Assembly (NCBI GenBank): GCA_963576785.1
Contig: OY756145.1
Location: forward strand, 2,418,001-2,482,000
Direction: 5' to 3'
From: Chlorophyllum brunneum
Taxonomy: Eukaryota > Basidiomycota > Agaricomycetes > Agaricales > Agaricaceae
Length of the DNA: 64,000 nucleotides
In this document: positions 24,533 through 35,602 of the stretch, in pieces
Position numbering within the stretch: position 1 is the first letter of the stretch
How the letters are laid out: every line of letters starts with the position of its first letter
Notes under the pieces: generated by a model
Databases searched by the model: none
The model's input: the letters and a program-made list of their open reading frames with translations, nothing else
What the model was told of the DNA's origin: nothing
Position numbers and translations under genes: made by a program

Positions 24533-25980
24533 TCACCTGTACTGGTCTATCGTGACTCCGTCTCTGTTGCCGGCGTCGCTTCCAAGAGCCCCTAGTGAAA
24601 TCTCAGCAGCCTCGAAAAAAGACTCTACCATATGTCTTCCACTGAGGATGACAGCCCGATTGTTGAGTAATACTAGCATCGAGTTGCTATATATCTTGCT
24701 CATCACAAGACCCGGAATGAGGTGGTCATCCCCTGGACCTATCACATAGAGTAATGTGTAGCACAGTACTACAAGACCTAAGTGATCATATTAATGAGAT
24801 AACTCTGAAAAAGTGAGCTGGGACCCTACTTGTTGCTAGTCCCGTCCCTACAACCAGCTGAATAATACTCGTGACATGCAAGCGCGTGTGTTGCTTCAGT
24901 GTTCTCTTGCGTTGCCTCAGGAGCTGCAATCATTCCAGTAAGAAACAGTCTGAGAACAGTATTGAAGAAACTGACAGAGATAGTCATGGAGATAGCAATG
25001 GTAAGATCACAGGCTATATTGAATGGTCCCCATATCTTTGCCAATACTTGAGCAAATATTGTAGAAAGTTTGCATACACACACCAGTTCAAATCCTGCCC
25101 TGCAAATAGTGTATCCCACCTCTTCTACTAAGTCTGGTGCAATGTTGTTTGAATTAAGCACATTTCCTCTGAAGCAGACACAGCCAAGAATGCCACTTCC
25201 TAGTTGTCCCAATGACAACTATTACAATGTCAGTTATGAGATTGAAAGAACATGAAGTCTTATCACTCACACATATAATGAAAACCCCAATCCACCATCG
25301 TTGGGTAATAATGTATATCCTGTATGCATACAGCCACTGAGCTGCCTCTGCCACTAATGGTTAAAAGCCTTGTCAAAAGTTCTGCCAATATTCGAGATTG
25401 TCACCCACCAGCAATGCTTGATGCAGTTACGGCGAGCCAGAAATGGTTTGTGATCATAGTGAGGTGGTGACACAGAATCCCAAACATAATCATGGTATTA
25501 TAAAAATCCAGTAGAGCAATACTTGTTTGGACCACTCCAATGAGATAGACCCAGCCGACAGCGAATTTGAGTATAGCCCTATCTCGCGGGAAGGCAATAT
25601 AATAGATATCTGAATACCACAAAAGATTACTTCGACTGCGAAGACGGCAAGCACGTGGAAGTCTTACAAACTTGTGCCGTCAAGATCCCCAGGAGTGAAA
25701 GGTCGAAAATGACTCCAAGGAGCTGTGGGAGACTACATAAGGGATTCTTGAACTAGTGCGTCCAAGTGGCTTACTAGCCCCCGAGGTAAAGGTCGCACTG
25801 TAACGTCTTTCGTCCGAAAAGCCTCGCGTTTAGAGGTGGCTTATCGAGGGACGGAGAGCAGTAACTCACAGAGACCCGCACACTCAGCGAGTAGCATATT
25901 GATCCAAAAATGACTGGGGACGTGAAAAGCACTGAGGGAACTTTTGCGTTAGCGAAGTGGGCTTGGAGCCACAAGATCAT
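24533..25980 (-). CDS. DUF6534 seven-helix membrane protein
   Basis: Exons can be joined to a multi-pass protein: 'LLGVIFDLSLLGILTAQVYI' - YYIAFPRDR - 'FAVGWVYLIGVVQTSIALLD' - 'HFWLAVTASSIAGVAEAAQW' - YAYRIYIITQRWW - GQLGSGILGCVCF - 'GPFNIACDLTIAISMTISLL' - RQRKRTLKQHTRLHV - 'IIQLVVGTGLATSLVVLCYT' - 'MSKIYSNSMLVLLNNR'. This is the pattern of the DUF6534 family, expanded in agaricomycetes: about seven helices, the A-C-D-L-x-I-A motif, and the M-S-K-x-Y-x-N-S-x-L-x-x-L-N closing motif. Function is unknown; membrane sensing or signalling is only a guess. The 3' half is certain. The first exon is not: ATG at 25978-25980 spliced through a GTGAGT donor keeps frame, but the intron would be unusually long (about 155 nt). 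It converges with the multicopper oxidase. Confidence 0.75.
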
Positions 25981-26598
25981 ATAAGTACATTTGTTAGCCT
26001 CATGGAGAAAGCCGCGTCACCCTAGTAATACACGGAATGTGATGGTATGGGTGGTTTGACCATCATGTATCCATGGCGAGTGATAGTTGATTCTAACTAT
26101 CCTGGTAAGAAAGTACGACAAAGTATCCCGGTGGTATGGTCAAAAGCAAGGATTGCGTAGTTGTTCGAACGTTCAAACGTCTACAGCATTTTGGGCTGGA
26201 TTGGGCAACCTGTGGTCTCGATTAGACGCATTCGTTCCCGCACCCACGCAGACACGCTCTTTTATGTCCGGTCGCGGTCGCGCGGTACATGTGGAGTTTT
26301 GTCACGTTCTTCTCAAAAAACGTATTCGATCTTTGTTGAATCGTTGTCATTGGAGTCCATCCGACCGGATGATATAGACACATAAAGCCTAACTGTTTAG
26401 TGCTATCGCTACTGGAGTAGCACTGCCTCCACTTGATAGATACCATCGTTACCTGTGGCTGATGGATTGCGCGGTTACGACAGGGGTGTATTATGGTGAG
26501 CACAGATGATGGGAGGGTATGCAACTAGCAACAGTGTAGTTATACATGGTCCGAATATAGGATACCCCACTGGGATATATCTGGTTGGTTGTTGAGCC
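25981..26598. other. intergenic, no gene seen
   Basis: About 620 bp between the presumed 5' end of the DUF6534 gene and the 3' end of the hydrolase gene. Short arginine/serine-rich frames on both strands look random. Nothing recognisable. Confidence 0.4.
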
Positions 26599-27611
26599 CT
26601 AGATGTGCTTCTTGAACCAAGTGACAGTCTGCTCCAGCGACTTTTCGAATGCCTCTTTGATATCGGGCAGTTCGGTGTTGGGTCGAGAAGCAAACCCATG
26701 AACTGTGCCTTTGAACAAGTAATTAGAGTTGAAAAGAGGGTCGATTTGACTTCTATATACCTTTATACACTTGGAACTCGTAATCCAGTGCACGTTTCTC
26801 ATCTTTGGCTCGCCGCGATAGGGTCTCCTCGGCTTTCTTTCGTTTGGGAGTACCGAAAGTGAAATCCTCTAGTAGTTCTGTGGTTATTGTCGGGAGATGA
26901 AAAAAGTTAGGGTAGCGAACCTTCTGCGCAAACCCATGCCACAGGAATAACTAATTGGTCAATGAGCTTCAGAGAAAAGCTCCCGGGATGGCAGACGACC
27001 ACCGTGTCAACAATGTCAGTGACCGCGAGTCGCACGCATGCAGCACCACCGTAACAGTAGCCCACGGCGCCCACATTGTCGTATTTTTTCTCAGCCTTGA
27101 TTCTGTTGATGAACTGAGCGGAAACAGATTAGGTCATTAGAAATCAAGTAATCCTTGTTGTTCTGCGGACCTTCTTTATCCGTTTATTTGCGACAGACGG
27201 ACGATTGGCGATGAATCTAGGGAGATTTGGAAGTATGGTAAGGTAGAGTTTAGTCCATCCTAGTAGGCCAATGTTTTCCCCTGCCCTCTCCGGCATTTTG
27301 AGTTGGCCTTCTCTAACCAAAGGTTTTCCTGTATGAGGAAGTTGATGGGACGCTTTGACAAGAACCAGATCTGGAAGCTCACCTTTAAAGATGTCCGGAA
27401 CCCATACATCACATTGCAGTTGCTCCGAGAAATAATCCGCCATGATTTTTGGATTATCCAGTGCCAGTCCAAATCCATCGGTCAATAATACGACCGCCCG
27501 TTTCTGGTCTGAGCCTTCCGGTGCGGCTGCGAAGTATGAGCCATCCTCTTTGACTACTCCTTTGGGAGTTCCAGACAGTTTAGCGCCTGTTATGCAATCC
27601 GGGCACGACAT
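26599..27611 (-). CDS. dienelactone hydrolase family protein
   Basis: Five exons, about 265 aa, start at MSCPDCITGAKLSGTP (27609-27611); a longer frame to 27698 adds an improbable leader. The alpha/beta-hydrolase pattern of the DLH family is clear: 'AVVLLTDGFGLALDNPKIMA', 'DVWVPDIFKGELPD', the nucleophile elbow 'VGAVGYCYGGACVRLAV' with Cys in G-x-C-x-G, 'VCHPGSFS', and the C-terminal 'TVHGFASRP' with the catalytic His. Cys-Asp-His triads are usual for this family, which hydrolyses dienelactones or other cyclic esters in aromatic breakdown, although many fungal members have unknown substrates. It is cytosolic, with no signal peptide. It is divergent from the AlkB-like gene, sharing a 508 bp spacer. 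Confidence 0.88.
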
Positions 27612-28119
27612 GATACAAGCAAAGGGTAAAAGAGTGGATGGCCGCAGACGCCTTAGTTCAATAGTTGAAGTTGAGAAAGAGGAGCCGAAGCCGAGCAAGA
27701 CGCGTTTCCGGCTATTCTTGTTCGTGGGCGCCTAATATGATTGGCAGCTTGGATTCCCGAGTTCCCAGGAGCCGATTAGGACAGAAATCAAATCTTTCGG
27801 GGCAATTGTTCGGGCTGGCGCATGGTTGGTTCTAGCCTTCGTTGGGTCGTTCAGCGATGAGGCTGTATTCGATATTCAGTATACAGGAGAGTGCAGTATG
27901 ATGGGCTCCTCCAGCCAACAGCGCCTCCCCGTTCCGTGAGCCGTTGATTGGCCTGGGAAGTTAGTGGCCCAGACCGCGGCACGGTTTGATTTAGGCAGAC
28001 ACACAACAGCCTCCAGTGTTGTGGAAACCCATGACACTACTGCCCTACCCCTCCTCTGTTGAAAGTCAGGAGAATAACTTCTCTTGAATCATTTTCTAAG
28101 TTGTAGCACCTCTTTTGAA
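27612..28119. other. divergent promoter region, hydrolase / AlkB-like gene
   Basis: 508 bp between two divergent starts. No TATA box stands out on either side and no RNA gene is seen. Confidence 0.45.
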
Positions 28120-31100
28120 ATGCTGTCGTTGCCAGAAGTTGGACCAGAACTGAACACAAACCAAGTATGTTAAAAATTGCCTCGCTTGTACCGAAAGGGT
28201 TCTAAGATTGCTCATTATAGCACATGCAAGATGAACCTACTTCAAAAACCAAGAAACGTCCACGGTCAAAGGGGGTCCTTGAACCTCCCTCTGCCAAACG
28301 GCTAAAAGTGTCCAAGGATGTTATCCAGTCACCGAAGAAACCAAAAGCTCTCAGCGTCCCAGGCCCAGCACGGGTCTCGGTAGCAAAAGCGAAAGGAAGT
28401 GAGCACTGTAGTTGCACTCTTTTTGACACCCAATAACGTCTATTCCTCTTTCCTTCCTAGCTAACTTCGAGAATTCCAACTCTGGGAAACCAAAATGGTT
28501 GATGGTCGTATATTCGGACGTAGACCAGGGCCTATCAGACTTAGAGCCAGTGGATATCAGACCCCGATTATGGTCGTCCGTAAGTCCTGCTTTCATCCCT
28601 GGTCCTTCGGTATCGCTGATCGATGTTTAGACCAGAGAAGAACTGGGGTCTACCTTTGTAGAGATATCTGGCTCTAAGTGTGTCAACAATATTTCGTGGG
28701 CTCTCACAGATATGCCCGTCCTGATATTGGACAATGGATCCATGTCACTGGAAAAACCAAAGGATGTCGACGACGGGCTTTACATGGATCTCGTCCTGTA
28801 AGCCTAGCATTTCAGCACACATTCATCCCTTCCTAACCCCCGAACCAGTACCCGGGAATTTATCCGCGCGGCTCCGAGTGTTCCACAGGGAGACGGGGAT
28901 ATTTCAGTCATGGCATCAGTTGTAGAAGTGCAGCCTGGGAGTGTCCTTGAAGGCGTCGTCCCCTCTCCCCCTTCGGCCAGCTCAGTACCGGCGTTTGACC
29001 TTCAAAAGCCTCAACACCCCACTACCGAAAGTTCAGGAAATCCTGCTTCGGAAAAACCCCCACCATCTGGGTCTTCAGCCCAACGTGCTACTATCGCACC
29101 CGGTCCATCGGCTGCTGCTGCAGCTCCGAAATCGAACTCTAAATCGAAGAGATCCCAACCAAAACAGCAAAGAGCGCCCGAGACAACCGCGGGTGAATCT
29201 CTCCCTGATTCCGCTTCACAACCACCGCGGAAGCCCAGGCCTACACGCCCTTCAACAGGAGTTCCTCCTTCTCTTCGTTTCAAGAAGAACAAATCGGCTT
29301 CTTCCAAACCCCCACCTGTCCCGGAAGTTTCCCAATATTCTCCTAATCTGCCACAGCCGTCTCCTGGTGTGCCATCTCCCCCCGCCCCCGCCGGTCAACC
29401 TCATTCTGTTGGTGAAAATATACTTCACCCTCCGGAACAACGCGCGCTTCAAAGTTCGCACCGGGAAAAACATCAACAGCCATGTTGTACCCCCGATACC
29501 CCCATGCAAGAGCTGGACACTATCATTCAAACCCAAAGCAATTTCGAGCCTGATTTTCATCATTACCCCGGCAATCGTTCCCTTCCTAATTTTACCAAAT
29601 TTCCTCGTACTTTTGCGGAAAAGCACGATTTGGCGCTCTCGAATTCGTCCACTTATTATCCGGTGGAGGAGTTTAAGATCGAGCTGACCGAATGCGCTGT
29701 GGCTCCCGTTATCGAGCCTGAGGTGTCTCCCGAAACTGAAGGGGTAATTCGAGTTTCCTCAATCATAGCATGTCAATGTTCGAGGTTCAGATATGACCCT
29801 GGATGCCGCGTATGTTGTTGTTGTTGTGGTGGTGGTGGCGATAATGCTACCAGTGATCTTACATCTCCCATTGTCGATTCTTCTGCCCAACTCAACGGCA
29901 GAGGAGAGTTGGCAGGGAAACATCCTATGCATATGAAGCAAAGGCGAACATCACCTTCGCCAGCTACTTACCCGAACGACATCGCATTAGTCCAGCCGAA
30001 GCCCTGGAGTAAACCAAGAGATTTCAACGAGGCCTGTGAGAGGAGACCGTCGACGGGTGTGCCTCAGACCGTTCACACAAACCATCAATCTTCGGCGCCC
30101 TTCGTGACTCCTAGACCGGCCAATATCCTCCCATCTACCAACGCAGGAGACAGTGAACTCTCAAGGCTGGCACCATCTTCAAGGTCTGTTCCAGTGCTGG
30201 CGCCGGTGGCGATTGCACACACTGCTCGAGCAGCCTTCAATGTACCACTGACCTCGAATGCTTCTCACTCATCAAATCCACAAATGATTGTTCCTCCTAC
30301 CGTCGCACCAGCAGGATGGACTCACGCACAGGCCCGTCTTGTCCCTTCTACCCAAGCCGCAGTACTTCCCCATCCTATCCAAGCCACGAAGGGACCAGTG
30401 ACGGACGAACATCCAACCCTCACTCCGTCTGACAAACCTACACTCACAAACGACGATACAATTTCCCCATCGCTCAAGCGGAAAGGCAAGGAGAAGGTGC
30501 GAATATTAGAAAGCTCTTCTGACGAGGAGCCGCTTGCTGCGCGATTGAAAAAGATTAAGCTTAGCCACGGCCCCATCATTAACGGACACAAAGTGGCTTC
30601 TACGCAATCGCATGGCCCGATCGCTTGTTCATCTAAGACGACACTCGAGGATCTTCCAATTTTACGGCCAACTTCCCCCCAGGTGCCTGTCCAAAATGAG
30701 CTGAGGGTCTCTAAGGGGAGTGGTCCCCCAGTCGAGGAATTACCTCCTCCTTCGACATCTATCATCGTAAAGCCTCTTAAACGACGTGGACGACCACCAA
30801 AACCTTCAAAGGTGGTCTCAGAAACCACGCTCACTACACGACCAATACCAATGGAAGTCGTCCCTAAAGAGGAAGTCGTCCCTCCAGAGCTTCAACTACA
30901 ACCACCATCCTTGTCTTCATCGAAACCAAAAACACGATCGAAGCCGAAATCTCACGTAGAACCACCGCCCACTCCAGCTGCACCTGTACAATGGGGAGAG
31001 AATGGCGTACCGTTACCCATTCCAGATGAAACTCGAACCCTAATCAATGCCTACGTGAATAGCACACCCATCGGTATATTCGCGGCAAGGAGGCATTTGC

Positions 31101-32863
31101 AGAATTTTTGGAGGTTGAAGCTGGTACGGGAGGAAGAGATTGGATACGCCTTCATGGGTTTTTATAGGGTATCCAGAGTTTTAGAGAACTTGGAGGGTGG
31201 CAATGTTGTCAGTAAAGGGAATGGGAAGGATGAGAAGGAAATGATGATCGTGGAAGACAAACCTTCTAAAGCTCGAGTCTGTTGGCGGTTTAGGCTGAAA
31301 TGGGAACCTGGTGGTGAAGGTTGGCAGATCCGGGACCCACGAAGGCTCACTTCCCCTTGGTGGAACCCCGACTTAAAGGCGCAGGGACTCTCCACCCTGC
31401 CACAACCCGATTTAGACGATTCAGACGACGAGTCGACCCTCGCGCACCGTCTTGCAAGACGGACAAACCCAAACTTTGCAAGACGGCATTGTTACTTTGA
31501 CCAAGCGTTTTGTAGTGTCTTGCCATTGCACCTACTGGCGCCCATAAATGCCGAGATACCAGATACAACACTACCTCGAGGATGGCATTGCGAGGATTGC
31601 GGGAAGTTGAATTTCCGGTACTATCTCAGGCACCGAAGATGTAGGAGCTCCTATTGCCAGGTATGTCGTCGGCTACAAGGGTCAAGAAAGGCTGACCTTA
31701 AATGCTGAGCAGGACAAACCTGAGACTGAGGGTTACACAGTTGACATCGATCGAATGCGCGACCCTCAGGATAGTCTCCCCTTGTCGCTGCCTCTTAATG
31801 AAATACCTACCCGCATTCGTCTCGGTTCCCGGGTGTATGTCTGGGCCGACAAGATGAGGACACTGGTATATCAATTCGAGGCTGGGCCGCCGGTTGTGCA
31901 GCATGTTTTCACATGTAATCTGAGAGAGCTACAAGAGGTCCCATCGGAGTTATTGAACTCCATACAGATGGACGTACCCTTGAAAAGGTCGACAGGAGAA
32001 CCGAGTACGAGTTAGGTGACCTTGGTCCTAACAGGGGACAAGCGCTGACGAGCTTTTCTATTGCATAGATCCTTACTTTATATATTCCGTGGGTGACACC
32101 AGTGGGAGAGACGAGGAATTCGTAGCCTGGGAGGCTGCGCCCAAGTGTTTACAGCACGTCAAAGAGTTGATGAACAGCCGGGGGAGAAAGTATGGACGGA
32201 AGACTGCGAGAGAACTGGATATAACCAAGTTGGTAATTCGCGCATGGGTGACTGCCGGTAGTAAGCGAGTGAGTCTTCCTTCTTGATCTATATGTGTGTT
32301 GGAGCGATATGCCTATCTGAGTGAATAGGGTTCGGATTTGTTGTGTGCTAGCCAGCGGTGCATGGTTATCATGTGTCTCGGTTGCGAGGTAATTATAAGC
32401 ATAAACCCAAAGTCAGCAATAGTACCGAGCAACCATCAGGCGCGCATGCCTGATCTTGATAAATTGATTCCGATGGAGAGTTTCGATCCGCAAGAGGATC
32501 AAATGACGAAGACGGGACCTCGGGAGGGCGTCAAATCGAAACCAGGGGCAATGGAAGACGATGGGGACCAAGTCCATGCAGCACCAACACCCCCGGTAAG
32601 ACGGGGGATAAACGTCAAGAGTTCAAAGGGGGAGAGGGCAGAATTGACTATAAGTCTCGTTCATGGCGACGCTTTGGTCTTGGAAGGGGATGATTTCGAG
32701 GTAAGTATATTTGTAGAACAGCGTGATTGGGGGATATTCTGACCGTGTATTTTTTCGTGATCAGTACTCAGTCAAACGAACTGGAACGAGTATCTGTAAG
32801 TAGTTTCTACCCCGCCATTCACCCCGCTCATACGAGCTCTTTGCAGTATTATTTGGTTCGTGA
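28120..32863 (+). CDS. large nuclear-type protein with Zn ribbon and degenerate AlkB-like domain
   Basis: About ten exons give roughly 1,400 aa. Start MLSLPEVGPELNTNQ at 28120. The N-terminal part is basic ('KTKKRPRSKGVLEPPSAKRL'), then 'KPKWLMVVYSDVDQGLSDLE' and 'MPVLILDNGSMSLEKP'. A long Pro/Ser-rich disordered middle (28910-30980) has a Cys cluster near 29780-29830 and an AT-hook-like KRRGRPPKP at 30778. A Zn-ribbon-like segment, CEDC...CRSSYC, lies at about 31585-31660. The C-terminus has the order of fungal AlkB-like 2OG-Fe(II) domains: YFIYSVG, 'FVAWEAAPKCLQHVKELMNS', 'LVIRAWVTAGSKR', MVIMCLGCEVIISI, 'LTISLVHGDALVLEGDDFEY', ending SVKRTGTSILLFGS. The expected HxD and last His iron ligands are not visible, so it may be a non-catalytic reader or scaffold for nucleic acid. 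Domain assignment is inference; the gene model is firm. Confidence 0.7.
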
Positions 32864-33099
32864 GCATGAGACACGTCATGTCAAGCGCCCTCGGCGACGT
32901 TGAGCACGTTGTAGCAGGTCTTGGATTGCCCCAAAGGGGGGATGGGGCTGGGAAATGCCCAAGTGAAGGGGACAATGGTAGAAGGACCTATCTAGTGTAC
33001 ATTGTTGTAGATTTGGGCATACCCGAACGACATCCTTTTGGAGAAATAGAGTAGAGTTGACCCGAAGCGAGCGTTTGCCGCTTGTCAACCCCCAACATC

Positions 33100-35602
33100 A
33101 TGAGCGCAAACAATACCGACGCTACGAGCGACGAACCTTCTGCCAGCCAACCTCAATGGGGCAGAGGTATGTATAGGTCCTACAGACATCCCTCCCAGGG
33201 CTGACTATCTTATTCTACGTTCAGTCTTGATATGTGGTGGTACAGATTGGTACGTCTAGGCTTTTCTCACAGTCGAACAATCCACTCCAACATACTTCTT
33301 GTGTTCTTCCATGGTTCACCAGGCCTCGACTGGGACGGAAAGACCGTGCCGGGTCCATAAATCCAGAAACTGGAGAACCGCTGTGAGCATACTCCGCGCC
33401 ATCGGCGTTTCAACATCAATTTCAATTGTGTTCAACTTTGACTTACGACGCCACCTTCACCACGCTGCAACAGAAACCCAGACTTACTAGAACCTCATAT
33501 ACTTCGTTCGTTGGGGAACGTCAAAATAACTTCAGTGCATGCGTCGTGTTGTGGGTGCCACTTTGTTGCGATCGACATTGACGGGAACGCGTGGCTATGT
33601 GGGAGGAATGGCTTCTCTTGCCTTGGCGTCTCGGGTGAAGAGTATATTTCGGAAAACGCGCCCAGGATGGTAAAGCCAAGCGATTTTGGCGCATCGAAAG
33701 GAACGAAGTTCGCGCATGCCGCCTGTGGCCGAAACCACACACTACTGGTGGGAAGCGACGGGAGTGTTTGGTCTGCTGGGGTCAACAACTTGGGTCAGGT
33801 GCGTAGTTTACTTCTAAAAGCGCATGACAGAATGTTCTGAATGACGGACGAAAGTGTGGCCACTCGCCATGCACTGAGGTTTCAAGCTTCAAAGAGGTGA
33901 AAGTCACCCATGGCGGCAACAAGGAGCGCGTTGTGCGGGCCTCAGCCGGTATCACGTTCTCTATCGTCCTCACAGACACTGGCAAGGGTATGCCATCCTT
34001 GGCTCTCAACCAAATACTGCTACTCACCTGATACTTTCGTCTGCTGTCAGTCTTCGCCTTTGGGAGCGCAGAAAAGGGACAACTCGGAAACGGGACCACC
34101 GGTGAACGTATCACCACCGGAAATAAGACAGCCTTCGACATCGAAGACAGACCCAGTGAGTGATTCTCTAAATCTCTTATTATGCTTCTTAATGATGTTC
34201 CCGGAAAGTATATATCAGGGAACTCGATGAGAAGAAGATCGTACAGATTGCGTCAGGACAACAACATTCTTTGGCGCTCGACGACACAGGGTATGCGAGT
34301 TTGTTTATCACACTATCTCCCAGCCTCCGTCCTAGACCCAGAAATTTATCCTGTTGTTTCACAGTATCGTGTATGTATGGGGATACAACGGCTACTGCCG
34401 ACTCGGACTCGGCAACCAGGTTGACATCCTCAAGCCCAAGCCTGTCCCACAAGTACGTCTGCTCCCTACTGAATTGGTTTTATTATTAAAGGGTGTTGAA
34501 ATGTGGTGTCGTCAGTTTGCTGGGCAAAATGAAACGGCGCTTGCTATCGCCATTGCAGCGGGTCCCACAAATTCTGTGGTGGTTGATAAGCAAGGACTGT
34601 ATTACATGGCAGGCAAGGTACGCTTTCATCCACGTTGTTTTCATTTGTTCCGCTACTTAATCGTTATCAAATTACCAGTGGAAGAACAGTGGAGAGGGTG
34701 AGTAAAAGAGACCAGAATAGAATTCATGACAGCTGAGTACGGATGTTACAACAGGATCATCCGGTTCCCCTTATTCTACCTTCCGCTTTCTGCAAGACAT
34801 CATGTCAGTTCGTTCCTAAAGATGATCAGTATCGTTGCTGAACTCTGCTTGTTTGTTTTTTCCAGGGGTTGCAAGATTTCCCTTGCCCGTTCTGGTGGAG
34901 TGACACACTGGCTCATTACCCCTGACGATGATGGCAGTCCTATGACTGTTTGTTGGGGACAGAATGCGGCGAATGGAGAGCTTGGCCTGGGTGTTGATGA
35001 GCCAAAGAGTTCAACCAAACCAACCAAGAATAATCCTTTGCTAGGCATCGAGATTATCGAGTGAGTATGGCTTACGGGGTTTGAAAGGCGGTTGTTAAAG
35101 GCTTTGCACAGTATCGCCGCAGGTCAGAATACGACATTGCTATTAGCAAAACCCAACAATAAGTATTCGGACCTGCCAAGGCATCCTTTCGATGTCCAGC
35201 CCCCCCAGGAATGTGTTGGGTGCAAGAAGGATGATGGTGACCCATTGGAATGTGACAAGGTCTATTCATCCCCTCTCTCTCACCTCATATTCCGTCTAAT
35301 ATATATTCTCAGTGTGACGCACCTTGGCATCTGGAGTGTTTGGACCCTCCACTCAGTGCCGTCCCCGACGGTGAATGGTTCTGTCCCCAATGCCTTGATG
35401 ACCCTGGCGCACCCGTTGGTCTTTGGAGAGACACAAAAGGGAATCGTAAACGGCAAAGAGCTGAGTCCCCTTTCGAAGAGGGGGCCAAGTCCAAAGCCGG
35501 TACGCCTTCTTACACCTTAATAAGACCTAGATTAATGTTCATTTGCTTTTCATGATCCGCGTTATCGTTGTAATTATAGGTTCAAAGAAGAAGAAGCAGT
35601 AG
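33100..35602 (+). CDS. RCC2-like beta-propeller fused to a PHD finger
   Basis: About thirteen exons, some 600 aa or more. It starts MSANNTDATSDEPSASQPQW and continues into VLICGGTDW...GRK, LEPHILRSLGNVKIT, 'VHASCCGCHFVAIDIDGNAW', LCGRN. RCC1-type blades follow: FAHAACGRNHTLLVG, WSAGVNNLGQ, 'VRASAGITFSIVLTDTGKVF', FGSAEKGQLGNGTTG, 'IASGQQHSLALDDTG', YVWGYNGYCRLGLG and 'LLGIEIIDIAAGQNTTLLLA'. The G-G-T-D-W opening and the SCCGCH blade are typical of RCC2/TD-60 rather than RCC1. A C4HC3 PHD finger follows at about 35205-35410: CVGCKKDDGDPLEC, CDAPWHLEC, GEWFCPQC. The tail is a basic nuclear-localisation-like SKKKKQ. Inference: a chromatin-bound propeller protein whose PHD finger reads histone tails. 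The same-strand neighbour upstream ends 236 bp away. Confidence 0.85.
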
